Shown here piece by piece: positions 34,629 to 43,103 of a stretch of DNA of 51,812 nt. The translations under genes were made by a program, and so were the position numbers. Under the pieces are notes generated by a model. The model saw only the letters and a list, made by a program, of their open reading frames with translations. It was not told the DNA's origin and made no database searches. Location: positions 1-51,812 of the forward strand of contig CBDFGT010000008.1 in assembly GCA_965247225.1 (NCBI GenBank), read 5' to 3'. Position 1 is the first letter of the stretch. The number at the start of each line of letters is the position of its first letter. This stretch comes from CBDFGT01 sp965247225 (GTDB lineage Bacteria > Pseudomonadota > Alphaproteobacteria > Rhizobiales > Rhizobiaceae).

Positions 34629-36515
34629 TTATCCTTCAACACCCCTTGTCTTCCTGGTCGTTATCAGGGCCTTGTTGAGATAGGAATCACGGTCATAAAC
34701 ATCATCGAAATATTCCACGACGCCATCCTTGTTCGGCCAGGCGGTGAAATAGGACACATAGACAGGGAATTTCTGCGGAACAGAAACAGACTTGTTCTTG
34801 CCACCGGCAATCTGCGCACTGATTGTGTCCTGCGTGACCCCCAGCACGGCGGCTGCCATTTTCTTTGGCTCGGAAAGGCGCACGCAGCCATGGCTGAGCG
34901 CACGCATATCGCGGGAGAAGAAGGACTTCTGCGGCGTATCATGCATATAAATCGAATGCGTATTCGGGAACAGGATTTTCAGCTGGCCCAAAGCGTTGCT
35001 GCTTCCGGGCGGCTGGCGAACATCGACGGAACTTGTCTTGAACCAGTCTATATCGGATGAAGACACGGGTTTGCCGCCAACAGACACTTCGTAGCCCAGA
35101 CTGTCGAGATAGCCAGCATCGGCCCGCAGTTTTGGCAGCATCTCGTTGACAATGATCGACCGGGGCACACCCCAGTATGGATTGAATTCCACCGTCTCGA
35201 TTTCATCGTTGAAGAAATAGGTTTGATGGGCCCTGGAGCCGACCACGACCCCCATGGAAAACTGTTCCTTGTAGTCCTGAACATAATAGGCCCGGAAAGC
35301 GGGCTGATTGATAAAAACATGACGCGGGCCGAGATCGTCCGGCAACCAGCGGATCTGTTCCAGCGCTACGAGCACCTTGCTGATCCTGGTTTCGGCTGTA
35401 TCCCCGCCCTGAAGAATACGGATAGAGGCCTTCCCGACGATGCCGTCCGGCTTGAGGCCGTTTTCCTTCTGGAAGTCTTCAACAAGGGAAACCAGTTCGG
35501 GCGTATAATCGTCTGATCCGGTATAGCTTGCCAGAGCAAGGGCATGTTGCACCTTCAAGGCATCCGATGCCTTTGCCTTGATGGCGGCCACAATATTTTT
35601 CAGTTCGGGATTGGCGATCCCCGGTTTCAGCAAGGTACCCGGCGCAATCACTATTGCGGGTGCCGATTCAGCCTGTGTTGCGCACAACGCGGCAAGTTCC
35701 TTCACAAGAGCCTGAAATTCAGGTCCGTCCGGCGTGCGGCTGCTGACATAGGCTGCAACATCCGGGCTTGCTGCGATATTTTTCAGCGCAGCCTGCAGGT
35801 TGACCGTCTTGCGCTTGAAATCATAATATTCAGAAATGTTGTTCGGGTTCACCCTTCCCCGGATATTGTCCGCAATATAGGTCAGGACAGCAGCCGAAAG
35901 ACGAATTTCAAACTGCTTCAACCGCGCTTCCCGGGTGACAGGATCCGTGACTGCGGAAAGATCCGGTGCGGCCACTGCGTAGTCTGCAGGGTCAAGACCG
36001 ATCGTTCCGGCCCTGGCCAGGACATCCATCACGGCTTTGGCCTTGTCATTGACACCGGCATCCGAAACCCAGAGCAGCTTTGGCTGCGCTGCATAATAGG
36101 TTTCAATGGCACTTGCCACATCATCAAGAGCCTTCAGGCTGAAGGAGGGCGCAGGAGCCGGAGAATCATTCGCTGCGGAAGACCCTGCCATCGAAACATC
36201 GACGACCGGGCCATTGCCTGCAGGCGCAACCGCTGGAGAGAGCCACCCGTCCAGCTTTATGGTACGGACGGGGTCTGCCCTGTAGGTATAGTAGGTTGGG
36301 CTTTTGACCTGCGGCATAGGGTCCATGTCCGCATCGGCCGACAGCGCCTCACCCTGACTGCCCCCGGGATTCACAGGTACCACTTCGACGACAGACGAAT
36401 CCGGTTTGCCGCGGATCATTTCCATCAGGGTAATCGCATGCGCATTTTGAGCACCCAAAAGCGATGCGCTGGCCATCAAAATTGCCCAAACGGTTGCGGT
36501 TTTTGAATTTCTCAT
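34629..36515 (-). CDS. Murein L,D-transpeptidase (YcbB/LdtD-like)
   Basis: 628 residues, periplasmic. Signal peptide at the start (MRNSKTATVWAILMASASLL, cleavage near HA|IT). A Pro/Ser-rich linker, a YcbB-type N-terminal scaffold domain and a peptidoglycan-binding helical motif (LVSLVEDFQKENGLKPDGIV, about residue 360) precede the YkuD catalytic domain with FNPYWGVPRSIIVNEMLPKL and the catalytic HGCVRLSEP (His/Cys). Forms 3-3 crosslinks or attaches proteins to peptidoglycan; in Brucella relatives L,D-transpeptidases link outer membrane proteins to the wall. The ATG at 36515 starts the signal peptide. 289 bp of unremarkable sequence lie between it and the aquaporin gene. Confidence 0.92.
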   Translation of the reverse strand: MRNSKTATVWAILMASASLLGAQNAHAITLMEMIRGKPDSSVVEVVPVNPGGSQGEALSADADMDPMPQVKSPTYYTYRADPVRTIKLDGWLSPAVAPAGNGPVVDVSMAGSSAANDSPAPAPSFSLKALDDVASAIETYYAAQPKLLWVSDAGVNDKAKAVMDVLARAGTIGLDPADYAVAAPDLSAVTDPVTREARLKQFEIRLSAAVLTYIADNIRGRVNPNNISEYYDFKRKTVNLQAALKNIAASPDVAAYVSSRTPDGPEFQALVKELAALCATQAESAPAIVIAPGTLLKPGIANPELKNIVAAIKAKASDALKVQHALALASYTGSDDYTPELVSLVEDFQKENGLKPDGIVGKASIRILQGGDTAETRISKVLVALEQIRWLPDDLGPRHVFINQPAFRAYYVQDYKEQFSMGVVVGSRAHQTYFFNDEIETVEFNPYWGVPRSIIVNEMLPKLRADAGYLDSLGYEVSVGGKPVSSSDIDWFKTSSVDVRQPPGSSNALGQLKILFPNTHSIYMHDTPQKSFFSRDMRALSHGCVRLSEPKKMAAAVLGVTQDTISAQIAGGKNKSVSVPQKFPVYVSYFTAWPNKDGVVEYFDDVYDRDSYLNKALITTRKTRGVEG

Positions 36516-36804
36516 GGGAAACAGGCCTCTTGCTATCAGCAAATCACGAATTCAGTTGGCAGCAAGGTAAAGGATCACTGCCGGAATGGAAAGAAAACAA
36601 ACCTCTTTCAGTTGTTCAAACCCGCTTCGCATCACACGAAGCCGACCGAAAAGACAGCAAGAATTTCCTTAACAATCCATTGATATTCCACGTTCCCTAA
36701 AACTTTATGAATCCCGGGCGCAAGTCTGCGGGATGTGACGTTCCGATCCGGAAACATATTCGTCAACACATGTGTCCCAAAAAACACGGTATTACAGTGC
36801 GGAT

Positions 36805-37479
36805 TCAGTGATTTTCGTGGCCCTTGCGCAGGAACCATTTGCAAAAATATGCTGTTGCTGCCGCCGCCAGACATTGGACCACGATAAAGGCGGGTGCATC
36901 GGCAAGACGAATGCCTGCAAATGTGTCGGAAAAGCTGCGGGCAATCGTGACGGCAGGATTTGCAAATGACGTTGACGCCGTGAACCAGTAGGCAGCCGTA
37001 ATATAAAGCGCTACGGACTGGGCTACGCGCTTTTCGTGCGTTTCCAGGGTTACCAGAATTGTCAGGATCAGTCCGGCGGTTGCAACGGCTTCGGACACCC
37101 ATTGTCCCGTACCTGTTCGCGCTTTCGCAGACAGTTCCAGCAAGGGCAGATCAAACATGGCATGAGCCAGAACGACACCGGCCAGCGCCCCCAAAACCTG
37201 AACTAAACTATAAGAAATTGCGTCTTTCATGCTGATTTCATGTCGTAATAAAAAAACAAGCGTAACTGCGGGATTGAAATGGGCACCGGACACCGGCCCC
37301 AGCATCGCAATCAGGACATAGAGGATAGCCCCGGTCGGGATCGTATTGCCCAACAGCGCGACAGCAACATTGCCGCCCGAAAGGTTTTCAGCCATGATTC
37401 CCGAGCCGACAACGGTTGCCAGCAATATGAGCGCACCTGCACATTCGGAAACAAGACGGCGGGACAGTGAAAATTGCAT
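36805..37479 (-). CDS. aqpS: Aquaporin-family channel, AqpS-like
   Basis: 224 residues with six hydrophobic helices and both half-helix NPA boxes: GAHFNPAVTLVFLLRHEIS and TSFANPAVTIARSFSDTF. The second matches the NPA form of arsenic-linked AqpS channels of rhizobia. In Sinorhizobium meliloti AqpS releases As(III) formed inside the cell by ArsC (established). Here it is 81 bp downstream of an ArsR regulator on the same strand, which supports that role, but no arsC or arsH is present in the window. Confidence 0.87.
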   Translation of the reverse strand: MQFSLSRRLVSECAGALILLATVVGSGIMAENLSGGNVAVALLGNTIPTGAILYVLIAMLGPVSGAHFNPAVTLVFLLRHEISMKDAISYSLVQVLGALAGVVLAHAMFDLPLLELSAKARTGTGQWVSEAVATAGLILTILVTLETHEKRVAQSVALYITAAYWFTASTSFANPAVTIARSFSDTFAGIRLADAPAFIVVQCLAAAATAYFCKWFLRKGHENH

Positions 37480-37560
37480 CTTATACCTCTCGCATTGACA
37501 AGACCGGCCAGCGCTGTGCTGACAGGATCGTCCTTCCCCAAACCATGGACCAAACTGGTT

Positions 37561-37893
37561 TCAGCACTGGCAGGCCAATGCCTCCAGAACCGGTTCACAC
37601 AGTTCAGGCTTGCCGCCACAGCAATCCTGCAGCAGAAACATCATCAGCATCCGCATGGTTTCCATGTCGGCATAATAGCGTATGGAGCGCCCTTCCCGCA
37701 CGGACCCCAGCAAGCCTGCCTGTGTCAATATGGCAAGATTGGAGGACAGCGTATTGGGAAAGGACTTCAGCGCCACGGCGATTTCACCGGCATACATGCC
37801 ATTGCTGCCGGCCTTGACCAGCAGCCTGAAGACGGAAAGGCGCTGATCATGCCCCAGAGCTGACAATGCCCGCAATGTGCCTTTCTGATCCAT
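37561..37893 (-). CDS. arsR: ArsR-family metalloregulator with C-terminal cysteine site
   Basis: 110-residue winged-helix repressor: ALSALGHDQRLSVFRLLVKA, GEIAVALKSFPNTLSSNLAI (recognition helix), GLLGSVREGRSIRYYADME. It lacks the classic ELCVCDL helix-3 site of the R773 type. Instead it has a cysteine cluster near the C-terminus, Cys91-Cys92 and Cys99 (DCCGGKPELC), plus two at the end (ACQC). This resembles the Acidithiobacillus-type As(III) site. The ATG at 37893 is preferred over 37923. A short ATTCAAATGAA dyad at 37922-37932 lies just upstream and could be the operator. Confidence 0.9.
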   Translation of the reverse strand: MDQKGTLRALSALGHDQRLSVFRLLVKAGSNGMYAGEIAVALKSFPNTLSSNLAILTQAGLLGSVREGRSIRYYADMETMRMLMMFLLQDCCGGKPELCEPVLEALACQC

Positions 37894-38035
37894 ATTTCCA
37901 GAAATCACGAAATATCCCGGCATTCAAATGAAGGTTTTATGACAAAGCCTTCGACCATGGCCTGTTCAATCGATTTTTTAGGGTGATGCGGGCCTGATGC
38001 CTGTGCCTGTCGATTGCTTTGACTGGCCGCAATGC

Positions 38036-38308
38036 TTATACCAGATCTCGATGACAGGAAGCTGTTGCGCGGGACCGGAGGCCCTCATCCGACGAGGAGC
38101 ATACCAAAGGGCGATGCTCCCGCATCGGTCAAGGATTGCGACAAGGTCGGTGAAGGAAATCCGGCCCGTCCGAAGGACCGTACGCTTGTGCCCTCCGGAC
38201 ATCGTCGAAAATCCGCGCCGGACCGATGGGTCCGACTGTGGTTTTCTCCTCGCCGGCGACCAAAATCGCTCCGGCGCAATCGGTTCCTGTCATCGGGATC
38301 TGGTATTA
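38036..38308 (+). mobile_element. MITE-like element with 35-bp terminal inverted repeats
   Basis: 273 bp. The left end (38036-38070) begins TTATACCAGATCTCGATGAC and the right end (38274-38308) is its inverted copy with a few changes (CTGTCATCGGGATCTGGTAT then TA). TTA flanks both inner repeats as a possible 3-bp target duplication. The GC-rich centre has no gene but several hairpins (e.g. GGAGCAT ... ATGCTCC). No transposase lies in the window. The element fills most of the gap between arsR and fumA and ends 46 bp before the fumA start. Confidence 0.75.
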
Positions 38309-38354
38309 CACCAGGCGCAAACATGACGACAGCAGCAACCCGAAAGGCATGACC

Positions 38355-39962
38355 ATGGCAGATGATCTGTTTCCCCTTGGCCCGGACACGACACCCTGGC
38401 GCAAATTGACGAGTGACTATGTGTCGACGGATCATTTCAGGGGACAGGAGATCCTCACCGTTGAGCCGGAAGGCCTGCGCCTGTTGTCCGAAACGGCTTT
38501 CGGCGACATCAACCATCTGCTGCGCCCGGCGCATCTCAAACAGCTGGTCGCGATTCTTGAGGATCCTGAATCGACGGAAAACGACCGTTTTGTTGCCTAT
38601 GACCTGCTGAAGAATGCCAATATTGCGGCTGGCGGCGTTTTGCCCATGTGTCAGGACACCGGAACGGCGATCATCATGGCCCGGAAAGGCCGCAGGGTCT
38701 GGACCGAGGGCGGTGACTACGCTGCCCTGGCCGAAGGCGTCATGGATGCCTACGAGCGCCGGAACCTGCGCTATTCGCAACTCGCGCCTCTCAAGATGTT
38801 TGAGGAAAAGAATACCCGCAACAATCTGCCGGCCCAGATCGATATCTATGAAGAAGGTACGGACGATTACAACTTTCTGTTTGTCGCAAAGGGCGGAGGT
38901 TCGGCCAACAAGACATTCCTGTATCAGGGCACACCCTCGCTTCTGACGCATGACAGGATGATTGAATTTCTGCGGGAAAAGATCCTGACACTGGGCACAG
39001 CGGCCTGTCCTCCCTACCATCTGGCCATTGTCATCGGCGGCACATCTGCCGAAATGACCCTGAAAACCGTCAAACTCGCGTCCACCAAATATCTGGATTC
39101 ACTGCCGACCACAGGTTCGGAGACCGGCCATGCATTCCGCGATCTGGACATGGAAGCCGAAATCCACAAGCTGACCCAGCAGATGGGTGTCGGCGCACAG
39201 TTTGGCGGGAAATATTTCTGTCATGATGTCCGTGTCATTCGACTGCCCCGCCACGGCGCGTCGTTGCCGATCGGGCTTGGTGTTTCCTGCTCTGCAGACA
39301 GGCAGGCCAAGGGCAAGATCACCAGAGACGGCATTTTCATCGAACAGCTGGAAACCGATCCGGCGCGCTATCTGCCGGATATTGACGAGGAAAAACTGTC
39401 CGAACACGTGATCCCCGTTGATCTGAACCAGCCCATGGCGGACATCCTGGCAGAACTCGGCAAACATCCCGTCAAGACCCAGTTGGCGCTGACCGGCACC
39501 ATTGTGGTAGCCCGCGATCTGGCGCATGCCAAAATCCGGGCTATCCTTGAAGACGGAGGTACCATGCCGGACTATATGAAGAACCACCCGGTCTATTATG
39601 CCGGGCCGGCCAAGACCCCGACAGGTTATGCGTCCGGATCTTTCGGACCAACAACGGCCGGACGCATGGACAGCTATGTCGACCAGTTCCAGTCTTTTGG
39701 CGGCTCGATGATCATGCTGGCCAAGGGCAACCGTTCGCGGACCGTACGTGAAGCCTGCGCACGGCACGGCGGGTTCTACCTCGGCTCGATTGGCGGCCCG
39801 GCAGCCCGCCTGGCACAGGACTGCATCCGCAAGGTCGAAGTGCTGGAATTTCCTGAACTGGGCATGGAAGCCGTCTGGAAAATTGAAGTTGAAAACTTCC
39901 CTGCCTTCATTGTCATCGACAACAAGGGCAATGACTTCTTCAAGGAGCTGAACCTTGGCTAG
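38355..39962 (+). CDS. Class I (iron-sulfur) fumarate hydratase
   Basis: 535 residues. Hydrates fumarate to malate in the TCA cycle; the homodimeric 4Fe-4S type, sensitive to oxygen. Clear family blocks: GVLPMCQDTGTAIIMARKG (first cluster Cys), FVAKGGGSANKTFLYQGTP, GTAACPPYHLAIVIGGTSAE (second Cys), LGVSCSADRQAKGKI (third Cys) and the C-terminal fumB-like domain (KTQLALTGTIVVARDLAHAK, GPTTAGRMDSYVDQFQSFGG). AAGG lies eight bases before the ATG at 38355; the ATG at 38349 is possible too. The promoter must lie within or next to the MITE-like element. Confidence 0.94.
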   Translation: MADDLFPLGPDTTPWRKLTSDYVSTDHFRGQEILTVEPEGLRLLSETAFGDINHLLRPAHLKQLVAILEDPESTENDRFVAYDLLKNANIAAGGVLPMCQDTGTAIIMARKGRRVWTEGGDYAALAEGVMDAYERRNLRYSQLAPLKMFEEKNTRNNLPAQIDIYEEGTDDYNFLFVAKGGGSANKTFLYQGTPSLLTHDRMIEFLREKILTLGTAACPPYHLAIVIGGTSAEMTLKTVKLASTKYLDSLPTTGSETGHAFRDLDMEAEIHKLTQQMGVGAQFGGKYFCHDVRVIRLPRHGASLPIGLGVSCSADRQAKGKITRDGIFIEQLETDPARYLPDIDEEKLSEHVIPVDLNQPMADILAELGKHPVKTQLALTGTIVVARDLAHAKIRAILEDGGTMPDYMKNHPVYYAGPAKTPTGYASGSFGPTTAGRMDSYVDQFQSFGGSMIMLAKGNRSRTVREACARHGGFYLGSIGGPAARLAQDCIRKVEVLEFPELGMEAVWKIEVENFPAFIVIDNKGNDFFKELNLG

Positions 39963-40551
39963 GGCGTGTCGCCCATGATGGTTGGTCGTGGCGCGGGACG
40001 AAATTTGCAGCAAACCCGGGATCGCGGAATTAGGTGAAAATGGTCCGTTTTGCCTCAAACCGCGCTCCAACCTGTCATGGTTGGCACGCTCCAGTGGGCT
40101 GCATTGGACACTTGCGTCCTGCCTTAGGAGGCCCACTCAACGCGAATGCCGGAATCCGAACACCAGGATCTGCTGACGTTGACCTTGCCTGTCGCTGTAA
40201 AATCTGGGACTGCGACAGGTTTCAGCCTGTTTTCAAGTCCATACCATTCAAGGTTTTTATGATCAGCAAGAGGTGCGCCCCCTGATCCAACATCCAGCAA
40301 TCAAACGGCTGTTTCTGCAGGAGCCCAGGTCTTGAAATGGAAATAGAAATTCCAATTTCCACCTTTGCGTTTATTTTAAATCGAAAATAAAATCCATGTA
40401 TGTAAAAAATATTTTTTATCTATATGATTTATTTATATTTTTTTATAAAATAGATTTCATTTTATCCTCCATATTCCAGTCCAGGTTAACAGTTCCAAAA
40501 GGAATTTGACCTAGATTTAAAGATAGAACCCACATTTCCAGGAGCTTGCCG
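39963..40551. other. Long intergenic region with an AT-rich block
   Basis: 589 bp without a convincing gene. A small GGGCG/CGCCC hairpin follows the fumA stop. 40338-40361 forms a TGGAAAT/ATTTCCA hairpin, and 40365-40470 is exceptionally AT-rich (runs such as ATATTTTTTTATAAAATAG), unlike the rest of the window. The AT-rich block probably holds the promoter of the diguanylate cyclase. Confidence 0.6.
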
Positions 40552-41623
40552 ATGAAACCGGCGACTAGAACAGAAGTCACAATCCCCAGACATCGCGACG
40601 CAAGTTACATACGCCATGCGCACCATGGGCATTGCTCCTATACCGCGAAATTACGAGTTGTTTTACGAAGCCTGTATCGGTTCAAACCCGGTCTTGACCA
40701 GGGAACTGGCGGCCCTTGGAAACAAGGCGTCACAGGCCGAGCTTGATGAATTGGGTTCGCGATATTTCGGCCAGCATCATCGCACCGGTGCGCTGGATGG
40801 CGCACATGTCAAGATGGTGTCCGAGCTGGAAAGCCTTCTCAGGCTCCTGAAGCAGGAACAGGCGTCGCTGGAAAGTTACAACAAGATACTCGGTGAAACA
40901 TTTACCCGCATCAATTCTAAAAACGCCGCCAGCACTGATCTGCTGCGTAATGCCATCGGCGTGCTGTCCGTTGCGACCGGGGACACCATGGCCCAGGGCG
41001 AGAAGATGGTGGAAAACGTTGTCCAGAAGTCGCAGGATCTGGCGCAAGTTCGTTTGGAGCTTGAAGAATACAAGCGGATTGCCAACACGGACTCCCTGAC
41101 CCGGCTTTCCAACCGCAGGGCTTTTGACGACAAACTGGCGACCGTTTACGACACACAGAAGAACCGTGCCGTGACGACATTGATTTTGGGCGACATCGAT
41201 CATTTCAAGAAGATCAATGATACGTACGGACATCCTGTTGGTGACAAGATTCTGGCCACTGTTGCCAATGTCATCAAATCCAATGTCCGCAAGGACGTCT
41301 TTGTGGCCCGCACCGGGGGCGAGGAATTCGCCCTGATCATCGAGGGCAACAGTCAGGATGAGGCGTTGCAGATTGCTGAACGCATTCGACGGTCCCTGGA
41401 ATCCACGCCGTTCAAAAATTCCAGGACCGGCGTGAATTATGGCCCTGTCACCATGTCCATGGGCGTTTGCGTCGCGTCCGTCGGCGACGATCCCACCGAC
41501 CTTTACCAAAAGGTCGACATGGCACTTTATTGTGCCAAAAACAGCGGCCGGAACAGAAGCATGGTTTATGAAACCGGCATGAACAAGGAATCGGAAAAGA
41601 GCTGGCTCATCTACAAGAAATAG
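40552..41623 (+). CDS. GGDEF diguanylate cyclase, one-base frameshift near the start
   Basis: About 357 residues after repair. The N-terminal half (MRTMGIAPIPRNYELFYEAC onward to residue about 180) is a helical sensor/coil region typical of alphaproteobacterial cytoplasmic cyclases. The C-terminal GGDEF domain begins at RIANTDSLTRLSNRRAFDDK and carries ARTGGEEFALII (GGEEF, active type) and GDIDHFKKINDTYGH. No RxxD inhibitory site is seen just before the GGEEF loop (the fifth residue upstream region reads VRKDVFVARTGGEE). The native start is most likely ATG 40552 (MKPATRTEVTIP), joined to DIATQVTYAMRTMG by removing one extra C in the C run at 40584-40587. As written only the internal ATG at 40616 is in frame. 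Confidence 0.85.
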
Positions 41624-41665
41624 CACGGGGATTGATGGTGCAGATGTTGTCCGGCATTGGCCGCA

Positions 41666-42235
41666 TCATGCCCATTTCTGCTTGATGAGATCCAGGCAGG
41701 CAACAAAGCCGGTCAGATCGGTATAGCGTTGTTCCGGAAGTGCATTGTGAACCACAAAAACACCGCCACGGCGCTCTATGCCACCATCCAGCATCAGGTT
41801 TTCCGCCATATCGAAATTTTCGAGAGACAGCCCGTCGCTGCCGCGCGTCTGCCCGGATTCGTCCTTTGCGACCTCACCTTTGTAGAAGCCAACCGTTCTT
41901 TCATAATGATTCTGGCTGACATTGGTGTAACCATAGACTGTCTTGCCCAAAGCGCACATGAAACCCAGCTCGAACACTGTGCCCGGATCCGCACAGATGC
42001 CGCGAAACGGCGTCAGGTTGGCAATCACGCCATCAGCATCGAGCATCATCTGTTCGTCAACGGCGCTGATGGCGAGGCCAAACGCATGTTTGGTCGGCTG
42101 TGGCGCAATATCGAGATCACCAGGACTTAAGGGAACAAATCCTGCGGCCCGCACCAGGTCTGCCTTTTTCATGAGCTGAGCGCGCGCATCAGGCAAAAAA
42201 ACGTCTGGCCCTGCAAGATAGATTTTCTTTGTCAC
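41666..42235 (-). CDS. Nucleoside 2-deoxyribosyltransferase-like protein
   Basis: 189 residues. Matches the nucleoside 2-deoxyribosyltransferase family, which swaps bases between deoxyribonucleosides in salvage: KKIYLAGPDVFLPDARAQLM at the N-terminus, ADGVIANLTPFRGICADPGT and VFELGFMCALGKTVYGYTN with the catalytic Glu. A GTG start at 42235 with GGGGGAT upstream gives the family length; the longer frame to 42355 adds residues without similarity. Many members of this branch have unproven substrates. It overlaps no neighbour; the next gene upstream is 86 bp away. Confidence 0.85.
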   Translation of the reverse strand: MTKKIYLAGPDVFLPDARAQLMKKADLVRAAGFVPLSPGDLDIAPQPTKHAFGLAISAVDEQMMLDADGVIANLTPFRGICADPGTVFELGFMCALGKTVYGYTNVSQNHYERTVGFYKGEVAKDESGQTRGSDGLSLENFDMAENLMLDGGIERRGGVFVVHNALPEQRYTDLTGFVACLDLIKQKWA

Positions 42236-42321
42236 GCATGATCCCCCGTCTGTCTCCAGAAAAACAGGAAGAGCCATATAACATCCCGGTGCGCCGGGAA
42301 AGCCCGTTCCTGCAGGACGAA

Positions 42322-42930
42322 CTACCACATGGTTTTTGCCGCCCTGCCCGGCCATTCGCGATCATAGGCTGCGCCGTCAAATCCGGCTTTGATGCCCTTG
42401 AGCATGTCGCCGACCGTCGGCAGGGTTTTTGGATCGCGATGCTTGTCCGCATTCCAGAGATCAGCCCTGAGCACGGCCCGGGCGCATTGCGAATAGACCT
42501 CCTGAATGGTGATTTCGATCACGGAGCGCGGATGTTTACCGTCCATTTCAAATCTCCCGGTCATCCCTTCATCAATCCGAAGGACAGCCGTTCCATTGAC
42601 CCGCATGGTCGTGTTGCTTCCGGGTATCAAGAAAAGGAGCGCGATGCGCGGATCCCGCACGATATTGGACAGTGTATCGACGCGATTATTGCCGCGCCAG
42701 TCCGGCAGCAGCAAAATGCGTTCGCTTTCGATATGGATGACCGTGCCGGCATCGCCGCGCGGTGAACAATCCAGCCCCTCCGGACCAACAGTGGCAATGG
42801 TCAGGAATGGCGAGGCCGCAATCATGGCGCGGTATTCCGGTGTCAGAAAGTCCGTAACCTTGATCAGCGACGCTTCGCCGGGTTCACCATAAAGCGCATT
42901 CAATTGCGCCACGGTCTTTACAATTGTCAT
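42322..42930 (-). CDS. Pyridoxamine 5'-phosphate oxidase-like FMN-binding protein
   Basis: 202 residues. Split-barrel flavin-binding fold of the MSMEG_1061-type: FLTPEYRAMIAASPFLTIAT, then GPEGLDCSPRGDAGTVIHIE and LLPDWRGNNRVDTLSNIVRD (FMN phosphate site), and later LRIDEGMTGRFEMDGKHPRS. Members reduce or sense small molecules with FMN or F420; the exact role is unknown. The ATG at 42930 (MTIVKTVAQLNALYGEPGEA) is preferred over 42993. Encoded on the same strand as the deoxyribosyltransferase-like gene downstream; 86 bp apart. Confidence 0.85.
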   Translation of the reverse strand: MTIVKTVAQLNALYGEPGEASLIKVTDFLTPEYRAMIAASPFLTIATVGPEGLDCSPRGDAGTVIHIESERILLLPDWRGNNRVDTLSNIVRDPRIALLFLIPGSNTTMRVNGTAVLRIDEGMTGRFEMDGKHPRSVIEITIQEVYSQCARAVLRADLWNADKHRDPKTLPTVGDMLKGIKAGFDGAAYDREWPGRAAKTMW

Positions 42931-42994
42931 GCTCCTGTCTCCTGCCATGCGATCATGATGACCATCAATAGCATAAAAAAGTTCCACTATCATG

Positions 42995-43103
42995 TCAGGT
43001 CCGAAGAAAAGAATTGATGCGTTCCATCACTTCCGGTGAACTGATGATCCTGCGGTGCCCCAGAGGCTTGATTCTCTGGCGACTTGCCTGGTCGATGGAT
43101 GGC
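42995..43103 (-). pseudogene. Possible 3' remnant of an alpha/beta-hydrolase gene
   Basis: Directly after the acyltransferase stop, the minus strand reads ARFHK-like sequence and then LAGRPSIDQASRQRIKPLGH and RRIISSPEVMERINSFLRT to a stop. This resembles the C-terminal end of alpha/beta hydrolases (GH then R-x-I then a helix). The rest of such a gene is absent, so it would be a remnant. Low certainty. Confidence 0.3.
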
